Assembly (NCBI GenBank): GCA_022844015.1
Contig: JALHMO010000003.1
Span: 27,498 to 91,497, forward strand
Reading direction: 5' to 3'
From: Reyranella sp.
Lineage (GTDB): Bacteria > Pseudomonadota > Alphaproteobacteria > Reyranellales > Reyranellaceae
Length of the DNA stretch: 64,000 nt
Shown: positions 24,243 to 36,206 of the stretch, piece by piece
Layout of the letters: every line of letters begins with the position of its first letter
Numbering within the stretch: the first letter of the stretch is position 1
The notes under the pieces: model-generated
Database searches by the model: none
What the model was told of the DNA's origin: nothing
What the model saw: only the letters and a program-made list of their open reading frames with translations
Program-made: the position numbers and the translations under genes

Positions 24243-26393
24243 TCAGGCCAGCCGCAATTGCCGCCGGTCGCGGCGGCGCTGCAGGAAGCCGATGACCGCC
24301 GTGCGCAGCCTCTCGACGGTGCGATCCCATCCGGTCGGATTGACGATGATGTCGGCGCGGTAGAACGACGGACAGAGCACGGCGGCTTCCGCCACCTCGC
24401 CGCAGTTGCCGCAGCCCACGCAGGAATTGTCGATCGCCGCGACGGGATCGTCCTTCAACGGATCGGCGGTGTGCTTGACCGACAACGACGGGCAGCCGGA
24501 AAGGCGGATGCACGCGTGATCGCCCGTGCACACGTCCTCGTCGACGCCGAAGCGCTGGCGCACCAGGCGCTTGCCCGCCTTGGCCGCCTTGGCGAACAGC
24601 GGTCGTTCGCGTCGTTGCCGATTGAGCATGCATTCCGACGAGGCGACGATGACCTTGGGCCCGGCGTCGCGGCTGGTCAGCGCTTCCTTGAGCGTGTCGC
24701 GCACGCGCCCGACATCGTAGGTATGATCGATGTGGCGCACCCATTCGACGCCCATGCCCTTGACCGCCGTGGTGATTGCATGCTGCGTCGAGCGGCTGCG
24801 GTTGGTGGCGCGCGACGACAGCAGGGCCTGGCCGCCGGTCGCCGACGTATAGTGGTTGTCGACGATCAGCACGACGCCATCGCTCTTGTTGAACACGGCG
24901 TTGCCGATGCCGGAGGTCAGGCCGTTGTGCCAGAAACCGCCGTCGCCCATCACCGAGATGGCACGCTTGCCGGCCTTGACGTTGAAGGCCGAGGCGGAGG
25001 CCGGTCCCAGCCCGTATCCCATGGTGGTCGAGCCGATGTTGAACGGCGGCATGATCGAGAACAGGTGGCAGCCGATATCGGCGGCGACGTGATGCGGCCC
25101 CATCTCGCGCTCGACCAGCTTCATGGCAGCGAAGATCGGCCGCTCCGGGCACCCGGTGCAGAAGCCCGGCGGCCGCGGCGGCACTGCCTCGGCGAGTCCC
25201 TTCACATGCTTCTCGTCGAGGGCGGGTGCTGCATTGGACGCCCTCACCTCCGGCGCGAGCACGTCGGGGATCCAGTGCCGCGCGAAGGTTCCGATGGCCT
25301 CGGCCATCACCGCGGCGGTATACTCGCCCGCCATCGGGAACGGGTCCTTGCCGGCCAGCACCGTCGGGACCGCTGCCTGGCGTAGGATCTTGCTCAGCGC
25401 CTGCTCGATGTAGTCGGGCTGGCCTTCCTCGACCAGCAGCACCGCCCGCTTGCCGCGGCAGAACCCGACGACCTCGTCGGGCACCAGCGGATAGGTGACA
25501 TTGAGCACGTAGAGCGGGATGCGGCTGGTTCCCCAGACGTCGGCGAGACCCAGCCCCTGCAGGGCGCGCATCACGCCGTTGTACATGCCGCCCTGGAGGA
25601 TGATGCCGACGTCGCCGATGTCGCCCGGCACGAGCTCGTTCATCCGCCGCTCCTGGATGAACCTCACCGCCGCCGGCCAGCGCTTCTCGACCTTCTCCTT
25701 CTCGTGGACATAGGAGGCGGGCGGCAGCACGATGCGGCTGGTGTCGCGGCGCGGCGATTCCAGCGCCTCGACCAGGCTCATGCTGGGACGCTTGTTGTTC
25801 TTGGCCCGGAAGCTGCCGCGGACATGGCAGGCGCGGATCCTGACCTCGAGCATCACCGGCGTGTTGGACGCCTCGGACAGCTCGAAGCCGGTCTCCACCG
25901 CCGAAACGATACTCTCGAGATCGGGCTTGGGATCGAGCAGCCAGATCTGCGACTTCATCGCGAAGGCGTGCGAGCGCTCCTGCATGATCGAGGAGCCTTC
26001 GCCGTAGTCCTCGCCGACGATGATCAGCGCGCCGCCCGTGACGCCACCCGATGCGAGATTGGCCAGAGCATCCGAGGCGACGTTGGTGCCGACGGTCGAC
26101 TTGAAGGTCGCCGCGCCGCGAATCGGGTACATGACCGAGGCCGCCAGCGTCGCCGCCGCCGCCGCTTCGTTCGCGCTGGTCTCGAAGTGCACGCCGAGCT
26201 CTTCCAGGATTTCCTGGCCATCAGCCAGCACGTCCATGAGATGCGAGATCGGGGCACCCTGGTAGCCAGCCACGTAGCCGACGCCGGATTGCAGCAGCGC
26301 CTTGGTGATGGCAAGAATGCCCTCGCCCCGGAACTCCTGCCCGTCACCGAGCTTGAGGTCCTCCACTTCCTTGGCAAATGATCGCTCGGCCAT
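24243..26393 (-). CDS. iorA: Indolepyruvate ferredoxin oxidoreductase, alpha subunit
   Basis: A 716-residue protein with the pyrimidine-binding domain (GYQGAPISHLMDVL; SANEAAAAATLAASV), the TPP-binding region (CTGCPERPIF, VMGDGGFWHNGLTSGIGNAV, LIVDNHYTSATGG) and a C-terminal ferredoxin-like part (CIRLSGCPSLS, SCVGCGNCGEVAEAAVLCPS) for Fe-S electron transfer. Makes arylacetyl-CoA from arylpyruvates, here probably indolepyruvate from tryptophan given the neighbourhood. First gene of the pair; the promoter lies in the divergent region 26394-26893. Confidence 0.92.
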   Translation of the reverse strand: MAERSFAKEVEDLKLGDGQEFRGEGILAITKALLQSGVGYVAGYQGAPISHLMDVLADGQEILEELGVHFETSANEAAAAATLAASVMYPIRGAATFKSTVGTNVASDALANLASGGVTGGALIIVGEDYGEGSSIMQERSHAFAMKSQIWLLDPKPDLESIVSAVETGFELSEASNTPVMLEVRIRACHVRGSFRAKNNKRPSMSLVEALESPRRDTSRIVLPPASYVHEKEKVEKRWPAAVRFIQERRMNELVPGDIGDVGIILQGGMYNGVMRALQGLGLADVWGTSRIPLYVLNVTYPLVPDEVVGFCRGKRAVLLVEEGQPDYIEQALSKILRQAAVPTVLAGKDPFPMAGEYTAAVMAEAIGTFARHWIPDVLAPEVRASNAAPALDEKHVKGLAEAVPPRPPGFCTGCPERPIFAAMKLVEREMGPHHVAADIGCHLFSIMPPFNIGSTTMGYGLGPASASAFNVKAGKRAISVMGDGGFWHNGLTSGIGNAVFNKSDGVVLIVDNHYTSATGGQALLSSRATNRSRSTQHAITTAVKGMGVEWVRHIDHTYDVGRVRDTLKEALTSRDAGPKVIVASSECMLNRQRRERPLFAKAAKAGKRLVRQRFGVDEDVCTGDHACIRLSGCPSLSVKHTADPLKDDPVAAIDNSCVGCGNCGEVAEAAVLCPSFYRADIIVNPTGWDRTVERLRTAVIGFLQRRRDRRQLRLA

Positions 26394-26893
26394 GGTCGGT
26401 CTCTCACGATCGCGAATCGACGCTGCCTGATCGCAGGTCGAAGTTATTTAAGAATTGAAGCAAATCACTGTCAATCTTGGCTGTGCATCGACGTGCCAAC
26501 TCCGGTGGGGCTTTGTATTGCGATCAAGCCAGCAGGCAAGCTTGTGCAACACCAAGAGCCTCATCCTGAGGAGCGCCCGAAGGGCGCGTCTCGAAGGATG
26601 GCTGCAAAGACGGTCAGGGTTGCCCATGCTTCGAGACGCCGCGCGGGGCGCGGCTCCTCAGCATGAGGTGGTTTGGTCCGCGGCCACCCGAAGCAGCCGA
26701 TCTCTCTCGGGCATTCGCTACGTGTCCCGCCCGCTTCAACATACCGTCTCCTTGACTCTCAATTTCAAGAAACTTTAGATTTGAAGTATCTCGGGGCGGG
26801 AGTCGGGTCGGTCGAAGGCGGCGCGCAGTGCGCACCGCGACGGCGTACGCCCCGGGTGTGATCGCGGGGAGATCGACAAGTCAGGAGGTGGGC
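26394..26893. promoter_or_regulatory. Divergent intergenic region between iorA and the ABC operon
   Basis: 500 bp with no gene. It holds promoters for iorA (leftward) and the ABC operon (rightward), a family A repeat at 26559-26669, and an AT-richer stretch (26440-26480 and 26740-26790) compared with its surroundings. A strong Shine-Dalgarno AGGAGGTG lies at 26883-26890 before the binding-protein gene. No operator palindrome was picked out by eye. Confidence 0.5.
26559..26669. repeat. Family A palindromic repeat, copy 3
   Basis: CCTCATCCTGAGGAGCGCCC is followed by CTCGAAGGATGG on the left arm; the right arm is CATGCTTCGAGACGCCGC ... GCTCCTCAGCATGAGG. It lies inside the divergent promoter region. 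Confidence 0.85.
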
Positions 26894-28042
26894 ATGAGGA
26901 AAATCATCGCGGCGGCGCTGGCTGTCGCCTCGCTCGGCGTCGGCGCGGCGCAGGCCGAGATCACCGTCGGGTTCGTGACCTCGCAAAGCGGACCGGGATC
27001 GTCGATCGGCGTTCTCTACGATCGCGGCATGAAGGCCGCCGTCGAGTACGCCAGCAGCATCGGCACGGAGAAGATCAAGTTCATCCAGCTCGACGACGGG
27101 TCGGATCCGTCGGCGGCGACGCGCAATGCGCGCAAGCTGGTCGAGGAGAACAAGGTCGATCTCCTGATCGGCACGGCGACCGCGCCCTCCACCATTGCCA
27201 TGGCGGCGGTCGCCAACGAGCTCAAGGTGCCGATGATCGCGATCTCCCCGATCACCGTCCCGGCGGCCGATTCGGGCGACCGCTGGGTGATCGCCATGCC
27301 CCAGCCGCCCAGCCTGATGGTCAAGGTCGTGGTCGACCGGATGAAGCGGGACGGCATCAAGAACTTCGCCTATATCGGCTTCTCCGACGCCTGGGGCGAC
27401 CTGGTCTACAACGGTGCGCAGAAGCCCGCCGAGGCCAACGGCATGAAGATCCTGACCAACGAGCGCTACGCCCGCACCGATACCTCGGTGACCGGCCAGG
27501 TGCTCAAGATCATGGCGACGAAGCCCGACGCGGTGCTGCTGGGCGGCTCGGCGACCCAGGGTGCGCTGCCGCCGCTCACCCTCGCCGAGCGCGGCTACAA
27601 GGGCCCGCTCTACGGCACTCCCGCCCTGCTCAATGCCGACTTCATCCGCGTCGGCGGCAAGGTCGTCGAGGGCGTGCTGGTGTCGGCCGGACCGGTGATC
27701 GTGGCCGAGCAGCTGCCCGACTCGCACTTCAGCAAGAAAATCTCGATGGACTTCCGCGCCGCCTACCAGAAGGCCAACGGCATGCCGACGACCGACGGCT
27801 TCTCGGCCTACTCCTTCGACGCCTGGCTGGTGTTCCTCGACGCCGCGAAGCGGGCGATGGCGACGGCCAAGCCCGGCACGCCGGAGTTCCGCACCGCGCT
27901 CAAGAACGCGATCTTCACGACCAAGGATCTCGTCGGCACGCACGCGATCTACAACTTCAAGCCGGGCGAGAGCTACGGCGTCGACGAGCGCAGCCTCGTG
28001 CTGGTTCGCCTGGCCGACGGCAAGTGGAAGTACGAGCCGTAG
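26894..28042 (+). CDS. Branched-chain-type ABC transporter substrate-binding protein
   Basis: A 382-residue periplasmic receptor of the LivJ/LivK type. Signal peptide MRKIIAAALAVASLGVGAAQ with cleavage near AQA-E. The mature part starts EITVGFVTSQSGPGSSIGV and shows the Peripla_BP_6 pattern (SDAWGDLVYNGAQKPAEANG). ATG 26894 follows AGGAGGTG by 3 bp, whereas the longer frame upstream would add residues before the signal peptide. It feeds the permease/ATPase genes downstream. An aromatic acid ligand (indoleacetate or anthranilate) is a guess from position. Confidence 0.92.
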   Translation: MRKIIAAALAVASLGVGAAQAEITVGFVTSQSGPGSSIGVLYDRGMKAAVEYASSIGTEKIKFIQLDDGSDPSAATRNARKLVEENKVDLLIGTATAPSTIAMAAVANELKVPMIAISPITVPAADSGDRWVIAMPQPPSLMVKVVVDRMKRDGIKNFAYIGFSDAWGDLVYNGAQKPAEANGMKILTNERYARTDTSVTGQVLKIMATKPDAVLLGGSATQGALPPLTLAERGYKGPLYGTPALLNADFIRVGGKVVEGVLVSAGPVIVAEQLPDSHFSKKISMDFRAAYQKANGMPTTDGFSAYSFDAWLVFLDAAKRAMATAKPGTPEFRTALKNAIFTTKDLVGTHAIYNFKPGESYGVDERSLVLVRLADGKWKYEP

Positions 28043-28096
28043 AGCGGCGAGCCGAGTGGTCGTTTCGATTCTTGTTTCCTCCCCCGTCGTCGGCCA

Positions 28097-28250
28097 GGGC
28101 ATTCCGTCAGCCCGAGCGAAGCCGCCCAAGAGGGCGGCGCAGTCGAGGGACCTTTCTTGTCGGCTTCTGCACCAGGAAAGGTCCCTCCGCTACGCCTCGC
28201 TGGGCTCGGCTCCGGTCGGGATGACGGTGTTCTTGCGTCATAGGCGAATG
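28097..28250. repeat. Family B palindromic repeat, copy 1
   Basis: Arms: GAGCGAAGCCGCCCAAGAGG ... GTCGAGGGACCTTTC against GGAAAGGTCCCTCCGC ... CGGCTCCGGTCGGGATGAC. Outer ends AGGGCATTC and GAATGCCCT. It sits between the binding-protein and permease genes. A second copy lies at 50468-50640. Confidence 0.75.
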
Positions 28251-28297
28251 CCCTGCCCAGTTACGGGGGCGGAAGACAAGATGGTCAGGCTCTTCAC

Positions 28298-29344
28298 ATG
28301 ACCGGCGAGATTGCGGCCATCCTGGCGGTGGATGGCATCGCCAGCGGCGCGATCTATCTCCTCATCGGCCTCGGGCTGGTCCTGATTTTCGCGGTCACGC
28401 GCGTCATCTTCGTGCCGTTCGGAGACATCGCCGCCTTCACGGCCCTCTCCCTCGCCTCGCTGGAGACCGGCACCCGCCCGGGAACGGTTGCCCTCGTCGC
28501 CGGTCTCGCGGTGCTCGCGACCCTGATCGAGTGCACGGCGTTGGTGCGGGCCGGTGCGCTCAGCCGCCTGCCGCGTGCCCTCCTGTTCTATCTCGTATTG
28601 CCGCTCCTGCCCGCCGCTGCGGTGTGGCTGGTCGCGGGCATGGCGCTGTCGATGCCGGTGCGCATCGCGCTTTCCCTGGCGCTGGTCCTGCCCATCGCCC
28701 CCCTGCTCGACCGCATCGTGTTCCGGCCGATTGCCGATGCCTCGGTCCTGCTGCTGTTGACCGTCGCAGTGGCCTTGCATTTCGCCCTCTCGGGAATGGG
28801 CCTGCTGTTCTTCGGGCCAGAAGGCGTGCGCACCAAGCCCCTCGTCGACGCCGTGTTCGAGGTCGCCGGCCTGATCGTCAACGCCCAGACCCTGCTGATC
28901 GTCGTCGCGGCGGTCGTCTTCAGCGGCCTGCTCTTCCTGGTCTTCGAGTACACGCTGCTCGGCAAGGCGCTGCGCGCCACCGCGATCAATCGCACCGGCG
29001 CGCGCCTGGTCGGCATCCGGCCGGCCACGACCGGCACCATCGCCTATCTGCTGGCCTCCCTCCTCGCCGGAATCTCGGGCGTGCTGATCGCGCCAGTGAC
29101 GACGATCTTTTACGATTCGGGTTTCCTGATCGGCCTCAAGGCGTTCGTCGGCGCCATCATCGCAGGAATGACAAGCTATCCCGGCACCGCCCTGGGGTCG
29201 CTGCTGGTCGGCCTGCTCGAGAGCTATTCCTCGTTCTGGAGCAGCGCCTACAAGGAAGTCGTGGTGTTCGGCATCCTGATCCCGGTGCTGCTCTGGCGCT
29301 CGCTCAGCATGGCTGCCACCGACGACGAGGAGACCGAGGAATGA
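28298..29344 (+). CDS. Branched-chain-type ABC transporter permease (LivH-like)
   Basis: A 348-residue integral membrane protein with many hydrophobic segments and the BPD_transp_2 pattern (GIASGAIYLLIGLGLVLIF near the N-terminus; TAINRTGARLVGIRPATTG; a late GLKAFVGAIIAGMTSYPG coupling region). It is slightly longer than usual LivH proteins because of an insertion of hydrophobic sequence at about residues 60-130. Its stop overlaps the start of the LivM-LivG fusion (ATGA). Confidence 0.9.
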   Translation: MTGEIAAILAVDGIASGAIYLLIGLGLVLIFAVTRVIFVPFGDIAAFTALSLASLETGTRPGTVALVAGLAVLATLIECTALVRAGALSRLPRALLFYLVLPLLPAAAVWLVAGMALSMPVRIALSLALVLPIAPLLDRIVFRPIADASVLLLLTVAVALHFALSGMGLLFFGPEGVRTKPLVDAVFEVAGLIVNAQTLLIVVAAVVFSGLLFLVFEYTLLGKALRATAINRTGARLVGIRPATTGTIAYLLASLLAGISGVLIAPVTTIFYDSGFLIGLKAFVGAIIAGMTSYPGTALGSLLVGLLESYSSFWSSAYKEVVVFGILIPVLLWRSLSMAATDDEETEE

Positions 29345-31109
29345 CCGCGGCCCAGCTTCGCCTCGCGGGCCTCGGCGCGATCGTCCTGCTGGCCTTCTTC
29401 CCCGCCATCCTGAGTCCCTTCAGCATCACGCTGCTGAACTTCATCGGCATCTATGCCCTCGCAGTCCTCGGGCTGGTCCTGCTGACCGGCATCGGCGGCA
29501 TGCTGTCGTTCGGCCAGGCTGCGTTCGTCGGCATTGCCGCCTACGCCACGGCCTGGGTGACGGTGAAGCAGGGCTACTCGCCGTGGCTCGGCCTGGCGCT
29601 CGCCCTGGTCCTCACGGCAGCGATCGCTGCCATCCTCGGCGGCGTGACACTGAGGCTCGGCGGGCACTTCCTGTCGCTCAGCACCATCGCCTGGGGCCTC
29701 GCGATCTATTTCCTGTTCGGCAACCTGCCGATGCTGGGCCAGTTCAACGGCATCAGCGACATCCCGCCGATCTCGATCGCCGGCTTCTCGCTCGCCGCGA
29801 GCCAGCGAATTTACTACCTGATTTGGATAATCCTGATCGTGGCCCTCGTGCTCGCCGCGAACCTGCTGGGCTCGCGCCAGGGCCGGGCCATCCGGGCCCT
29901 GCGCGGCGGGCGCATCATGGTCGAGAGCCTCGGCATCGATCCGTTCCGCATCAAGCTCGTGACCTTCGTGCTGGCGGCGCTGCTATCGGCGCTGTCGGGC
30001 TGGCTCTACGCCCACATGAGCCGCTTCGTCAGCCCGGCGCCGTTCGACGTCAATGTCGGCATCCTCTACCTCCTGATGGCGATGGTCGGCGGCATGGGCC
30101 ATCTGTCGGGCGCCGTCCTCGGTGCCACCATCGTGACGCTGCTCAGGAACAGCATCCAGGATTACCTGCCGAAGATCGCCTTCAGCGCCTCGGGCCAGGT
30201 CGAGGTCGTGGTCTTCGCCGTGCTGTTCATCCTGCTGCTGCAGCGGGCGCGCGGCGGCCTCGCACCCTTCGCCCTGCGCTACCTGCCGCGCGTGCAGCCG
30301 ACTCCGCCGAAGCTGGTCGGCGCGCTCGATCATCGCCGGCAACCGGACCGCGGCACGCCGATCCTCGCCGTCTCGGAGGCGACGCGCCGCTTCGGCGGCC
30401 TGGTGGCGGTCAACAGCGTCAGCTTCGAGGTGGAGGCCGGCGAGATCCTGGGACTGATCGGCCCCAACGGCGCCGGCAAGACCACGATGTTCAACCTGAT
30501 CACCGGCGCCCTGCCGCTCGATCAGGGGCGTATCGCCTTCCTGGGCCGGGACATCACGCACTTGCCGCAACGGCTGATCGCTCGGGCCGGCATCGCCCGC
30601 ACCTTCCAGCACGTGAAACTTCGGCCTCATATGACGCTGCTCGACACAGTGCTGCTGGGCACCTACGGGCGTACCTCGTCGGGTTTCCTGGGCGGAGCGC
30701 TGCTGCTCGACCGCGCCGAGGAGCACCGCGCCGAAGCCGAGGCAATGCGGCAGCTGCAGCGCGTCGGGCTCGCCGACCGCGCCTTCGATCTGGCCGGCAA
30801 TCTGCCACTCGGCAACCAACGCCTGCTCGAGATCGCCCGCGCGCTCGCCGCCGATCCGGCGCTGCTGGTGCTCGACGAGCCGGCGGCCGGCCTGCGCACG
30901 GCCGAGAAGGCCGAGCTCACGCGCCTGCTCCAGGCGTTGCGCGCAGAAGGCCTCACGATCCTGCTGGTCGAGCACGACATGGACTTCGTCATGGGCCTGG
31001 TCGATCGCACCGTGGTGATGGATTTTGGCTCCAAGCTCTGCGAGGGCGCGCCCGACGCGGTGCGCGCCGATCCGCGGGTCCAGGAAGCCTATCTCGGCGG
31101 GGTCGTCTG

Positions 31110-31110
<1 letters not shown>
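29341..31110 (+). CDS. Fused ABC permease (LivM-like) and ATPase (LivG-like)
   Basis: This 589-residue fusion has a LivM-type permease at residues 1-320 ([56 protein letters not shown]). Residues 345-589 are an ABC ATPase: Walker [14 protein letters not shown]-loop FQHVKLRP, signature [16 protein letters not shown], Walker [12 protein letters not shown] and H-loop VEHDMDFV. Separate livM and livG genes are the norm, as in the second operon of this window. ATG 29341 overlaps the livH stop. Earlier in-frame codons are a shadow of livH. Confidence 0.93.
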
Positions 31111-31826
<716 letters not shown>

Positions 31827-32305
31827 GCTCTTCCTCCGCCCCAGCTTCGCTAGCGAAGCTGGGGAGGTGTCGGCGCTTGCCCTGAGCGAAGCCGAAGGGT
31901 CTTACGCCGACGGAGGGGTCATGAGCCTCAGGACCTCGGAGTCTCACCCGCTCATGATCATGAGCCCGGAACGGCCACCGACTGCGTGGCTCATGACCCC
32001 TCCGCCCCGTATGACGGGGCACCTCCTATGAAAGTGCGCTGGGAGCGCGCCACTCCAGTGGCGCTCATGGGATGTGTAATCACAAGAAGAGCGCCACTGG
32101 AGTGGCGCGCTCCCAGCCATGAGCTTCCCTCTCGCAGCGCCACCATTTTCTTAGCATCGTGGTGCGCGCCGGCGTGCTGGGGGTCTCCCCAGCGAAGACG
32201 CTGGGGAGGAGGACGAGAATTACTTCAAACATGAAACTTCAGGCTTGAATTAATTCGCCATCGGAGTCATCTATACCCCGCGCATCAGGCCGCAGGAGAC
32301 CTCCT
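31827..32305. repeat. Repeat-filled intergenic region: family C repeat and family D copy 2
   Basis: 31828-32030 is a family C repeat: CCCCAGCTTCG/CGAAGCTGGGG hairpin, then GACGGAGGGGTCATGAGCC and its inverse GGCTCATGACCCCTCCG. 32041-32115 is a family D palindrome (GGGAGCGCGCCAC / GTGGCGCGCTCCC). 32026-32216 as a whole is an inverted copy of 61880-62095. The last 80 bp before the next gene are AT-richer (about 32220-32280) and may hold its promoter. Confidence 0.7.
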
Positions 32306-34593
<2,288 letters not shown>

Positions 34594-34597
<4 letters not shown>

Positions 34598-35352
34598 TCG
34601 TTGGAACACATGCCCTGGTAACGGGCGGCGGCACGGGCGTCGGGCGCGCTGTCGCGCTGGCGCTGGCCGAGGCCGGCATCGCGGTCACCATTTGCGGCCG
34701 CCGCCCGGCGCAGCTTGAAGCGGTGGTTGCCGAGAACAGGCGGATCAGCGCGATCGCCGCCGACGTCACCCAGGAGGCTGCGATCGCGGCGCTCTACACC
34801 GAAGCGGAAGGCGCGCGCGGGCCTTTCGACATCGTCGTGGCCAACGCGGGCATGGCGGAAAGCAGCCCGGCGCACCGCACCAGCCTCGCCGACTGGCAGC
34901 GTACCCTTGAGGTCAACCTGACCGGCTCCTTCCTGACGGTGAAGCCCGCCCTGTCCGGCATGATCAAGCGCAAGTCGGGCCGCGTCGTCTTCGTCGCCTC
35001 GACGGCCGGCCTGAAAGGCTACGCTTACGTCGCGCCCTATGTCGCCTCCAAGCATGGCGTGGTCGGCCTGATGCGCGCGCTCGCCACCGAGGTCGTGAGG
35101 TCGGGCGTGACCGTGAACGCCGTCTGCCCGGGCTTCGTCGAGTCCGACATGCTGGAGGAATCGGTGCAGCGGATCATCCGCACCACCGGCCGCTCCGTCG
35201 CCGAGGCGCGCGCCAGCCTCTCGGCCACCAACCCGCAAGGCCGTTTCATCCAGCCCGACGAGGTGGCGGCGACGGTGCTCTGGCTGTGCAGCGAGGCGGC
35301 GGGCTCGGTCACCGGCCAGGCGATCTCGCTCTCCGGGGGCGAGACATGGTGA
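34594..35352 (+). CDS. Short-chain dehydrogenase/reductase
   Basis: This 252-residue classical SDR has [23 protein letters not shown], catalytic Ser in VASTAGLKG and YVASK, and the C-terminal [12 protein letters not shown]. In anthranilate CoA pathways an SDR of this kind acts as a 3-hydroxyacyl-CoA dehydrogenase in the ring-derived beta-oxidation steps. That role is inferred from its place directly after the monooxygenase/reductase (4-bp overlap). Confidence 0.9.
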
Positions 35353-35822
35353 GCGCGCCGCTCCGCACGTCCGCCCTGCCGCAGGACAGCAAGGACCGGC
35401 TGCGGCTGTGGATCCGCCTGCTGCGCGCGTCACGGACCATCGAGGCCGAGTTGCGCGAACGGCTGAAGCAGCAGTTCGACACCACCCTGCCGCGCTTCGA
35501 TGTCCTGGCCGCGCTCTATCGCTCCCCCGAGGGGATGCTGATGAGCGACCTGTCGCGCTACCTGCTGGTCTCGAACGGCAACGTCACGGGCATCGTCGAC
35601 CGGCTGGTCTCCGAGGGGCTCGTGCTGCGCGCCCGCAGGAATGGCGACCGCCGCACCTCCATCGTTCGGCTCACCCGTGCCGGCAACGAGCAGTTCCGCG
35701 CCATGGCGGCCGCGCACGAGGGCTGGGTCGACGAGCTTCTGGGCGGTGTTTCCGGCAACGACACGCGGCGCCTGACGGCAATGCTGAAATCGTTCCGCAG
35801 CAATTGGGAGGGACGCGAATGA
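35346..35822 (+). CDS. MarR-family transcriptional regulator
   Basis: This 158-residue MarR protein has the winged helix [40 protein letters not shown] and a wing at [16 protein letters not shown]. It closely resembles the MarR at 15889-16428, so the two anthranilate-related operons carry paralogous regulators. ATG 35346 overlaps the SDR stop (a GTG at 35349 is also possible). It is likely the repressor of the anthranilate-CoA genes, with an aromatic CoA thioester as a plausible ligand. Confidence 0.92.
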   Translation: MVSAPLRTSALPQDSKDRLRLWIRLLRASRTIEAELRERLKQQFDTTLPRFDVLAALYRSPEGMLMSDLSRYLLVSNGNVTGIVDRLVSEGLVLRARRNGDRRTSIVRLTRAGNEQFRAMAAAHEGWVDELLGGVSGNDTRRLTAMLKSFRSNWEGRE

Positions 35823-36202
35823 CACGCCTGGTCCGGCTCAGGCCCATAGGCGTTAGATTAGATTGGTCGAAAGCCCAACAAAATCCTCATCCTGAGGAGC
35901 GCCTGCAGGGCGCGTCTCGAAGGATGGGCACCAGACCCGGTGTTTCCGGATCCCTTCGGTCGGCAACAGTGAAGGGCTTTGGGAGGGCTTTTCCGCCGAT
36001 CTCCTGTACGGCCCATCCTTCGAGACGCGCCCTGCGGGCGCTCCTCAGGATGAGGTTTTTTCCTACTTTAACGCCTATGGGTCTCGACCAGGCCATCGAG
36101 GCCGAAGCCCAGGCCCAGGCGATCTGCATGCAGACCCGCGACTTCGAGCGAGCCTATCGCGCCTTCGTGGACAGGCAGACGCCGGTGTTCGAGGGAGCCT
36201 GA
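35819..36202 (+). pseudogene. Enoyl-CoA hydratase remnant with a palindromic repeat in place of its core
   Basis: The start codon overlaps the MarR stop and gives MTRLVRLRP, then a family A repeat (35846-36079), then [20 protein letters not shown] and [20 protein letters not shown]. The last 42 residues are a textbook C-terminus of a crotonase/enoyl-CoA hydratase, but the roughly 210-residue catalytic core is missing. The frame happens to stay open through the repeat (127 codons), so a chimeric peptide could be made, but it cannot be a hydratase. An intact hydratase would be expected here in the pathway. Confidence 0.8.
35844..36081. repeat. Family A palindromic repeat, copy 4 (with CCCATAGGCGTTA ends)
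   Basis: Perfect 13-bp outer inverted repeats CCCATAGGCGTTA / TAACGCCTATGGG enclose a family A unit (CCTCATCCTGAGGAGCGCC ... CTCGAAGGATGGG and its inverse). It occupies the place of the enoyl-CoA hydratase core. The copy at 38371-38582 has the same outer ends. Confidence 0.85.
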
Positions 36203-36206
36203 CGCC

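Noticed and set aside
28531..29340. Upstream 270 codons of the long frame leading into the LivM-LivG fusion
   Set aside because: This part is the shadow of livH in another frame; ATG 29341 overlaps the livH stop and begins the LivM-like sequence.
35819..36202. The 127-codon frame as a genuine small protein
   Set aside because: Its middle is a palindromic repeat found elsewhere in non-coding DNA and only its ends match a hydratase.
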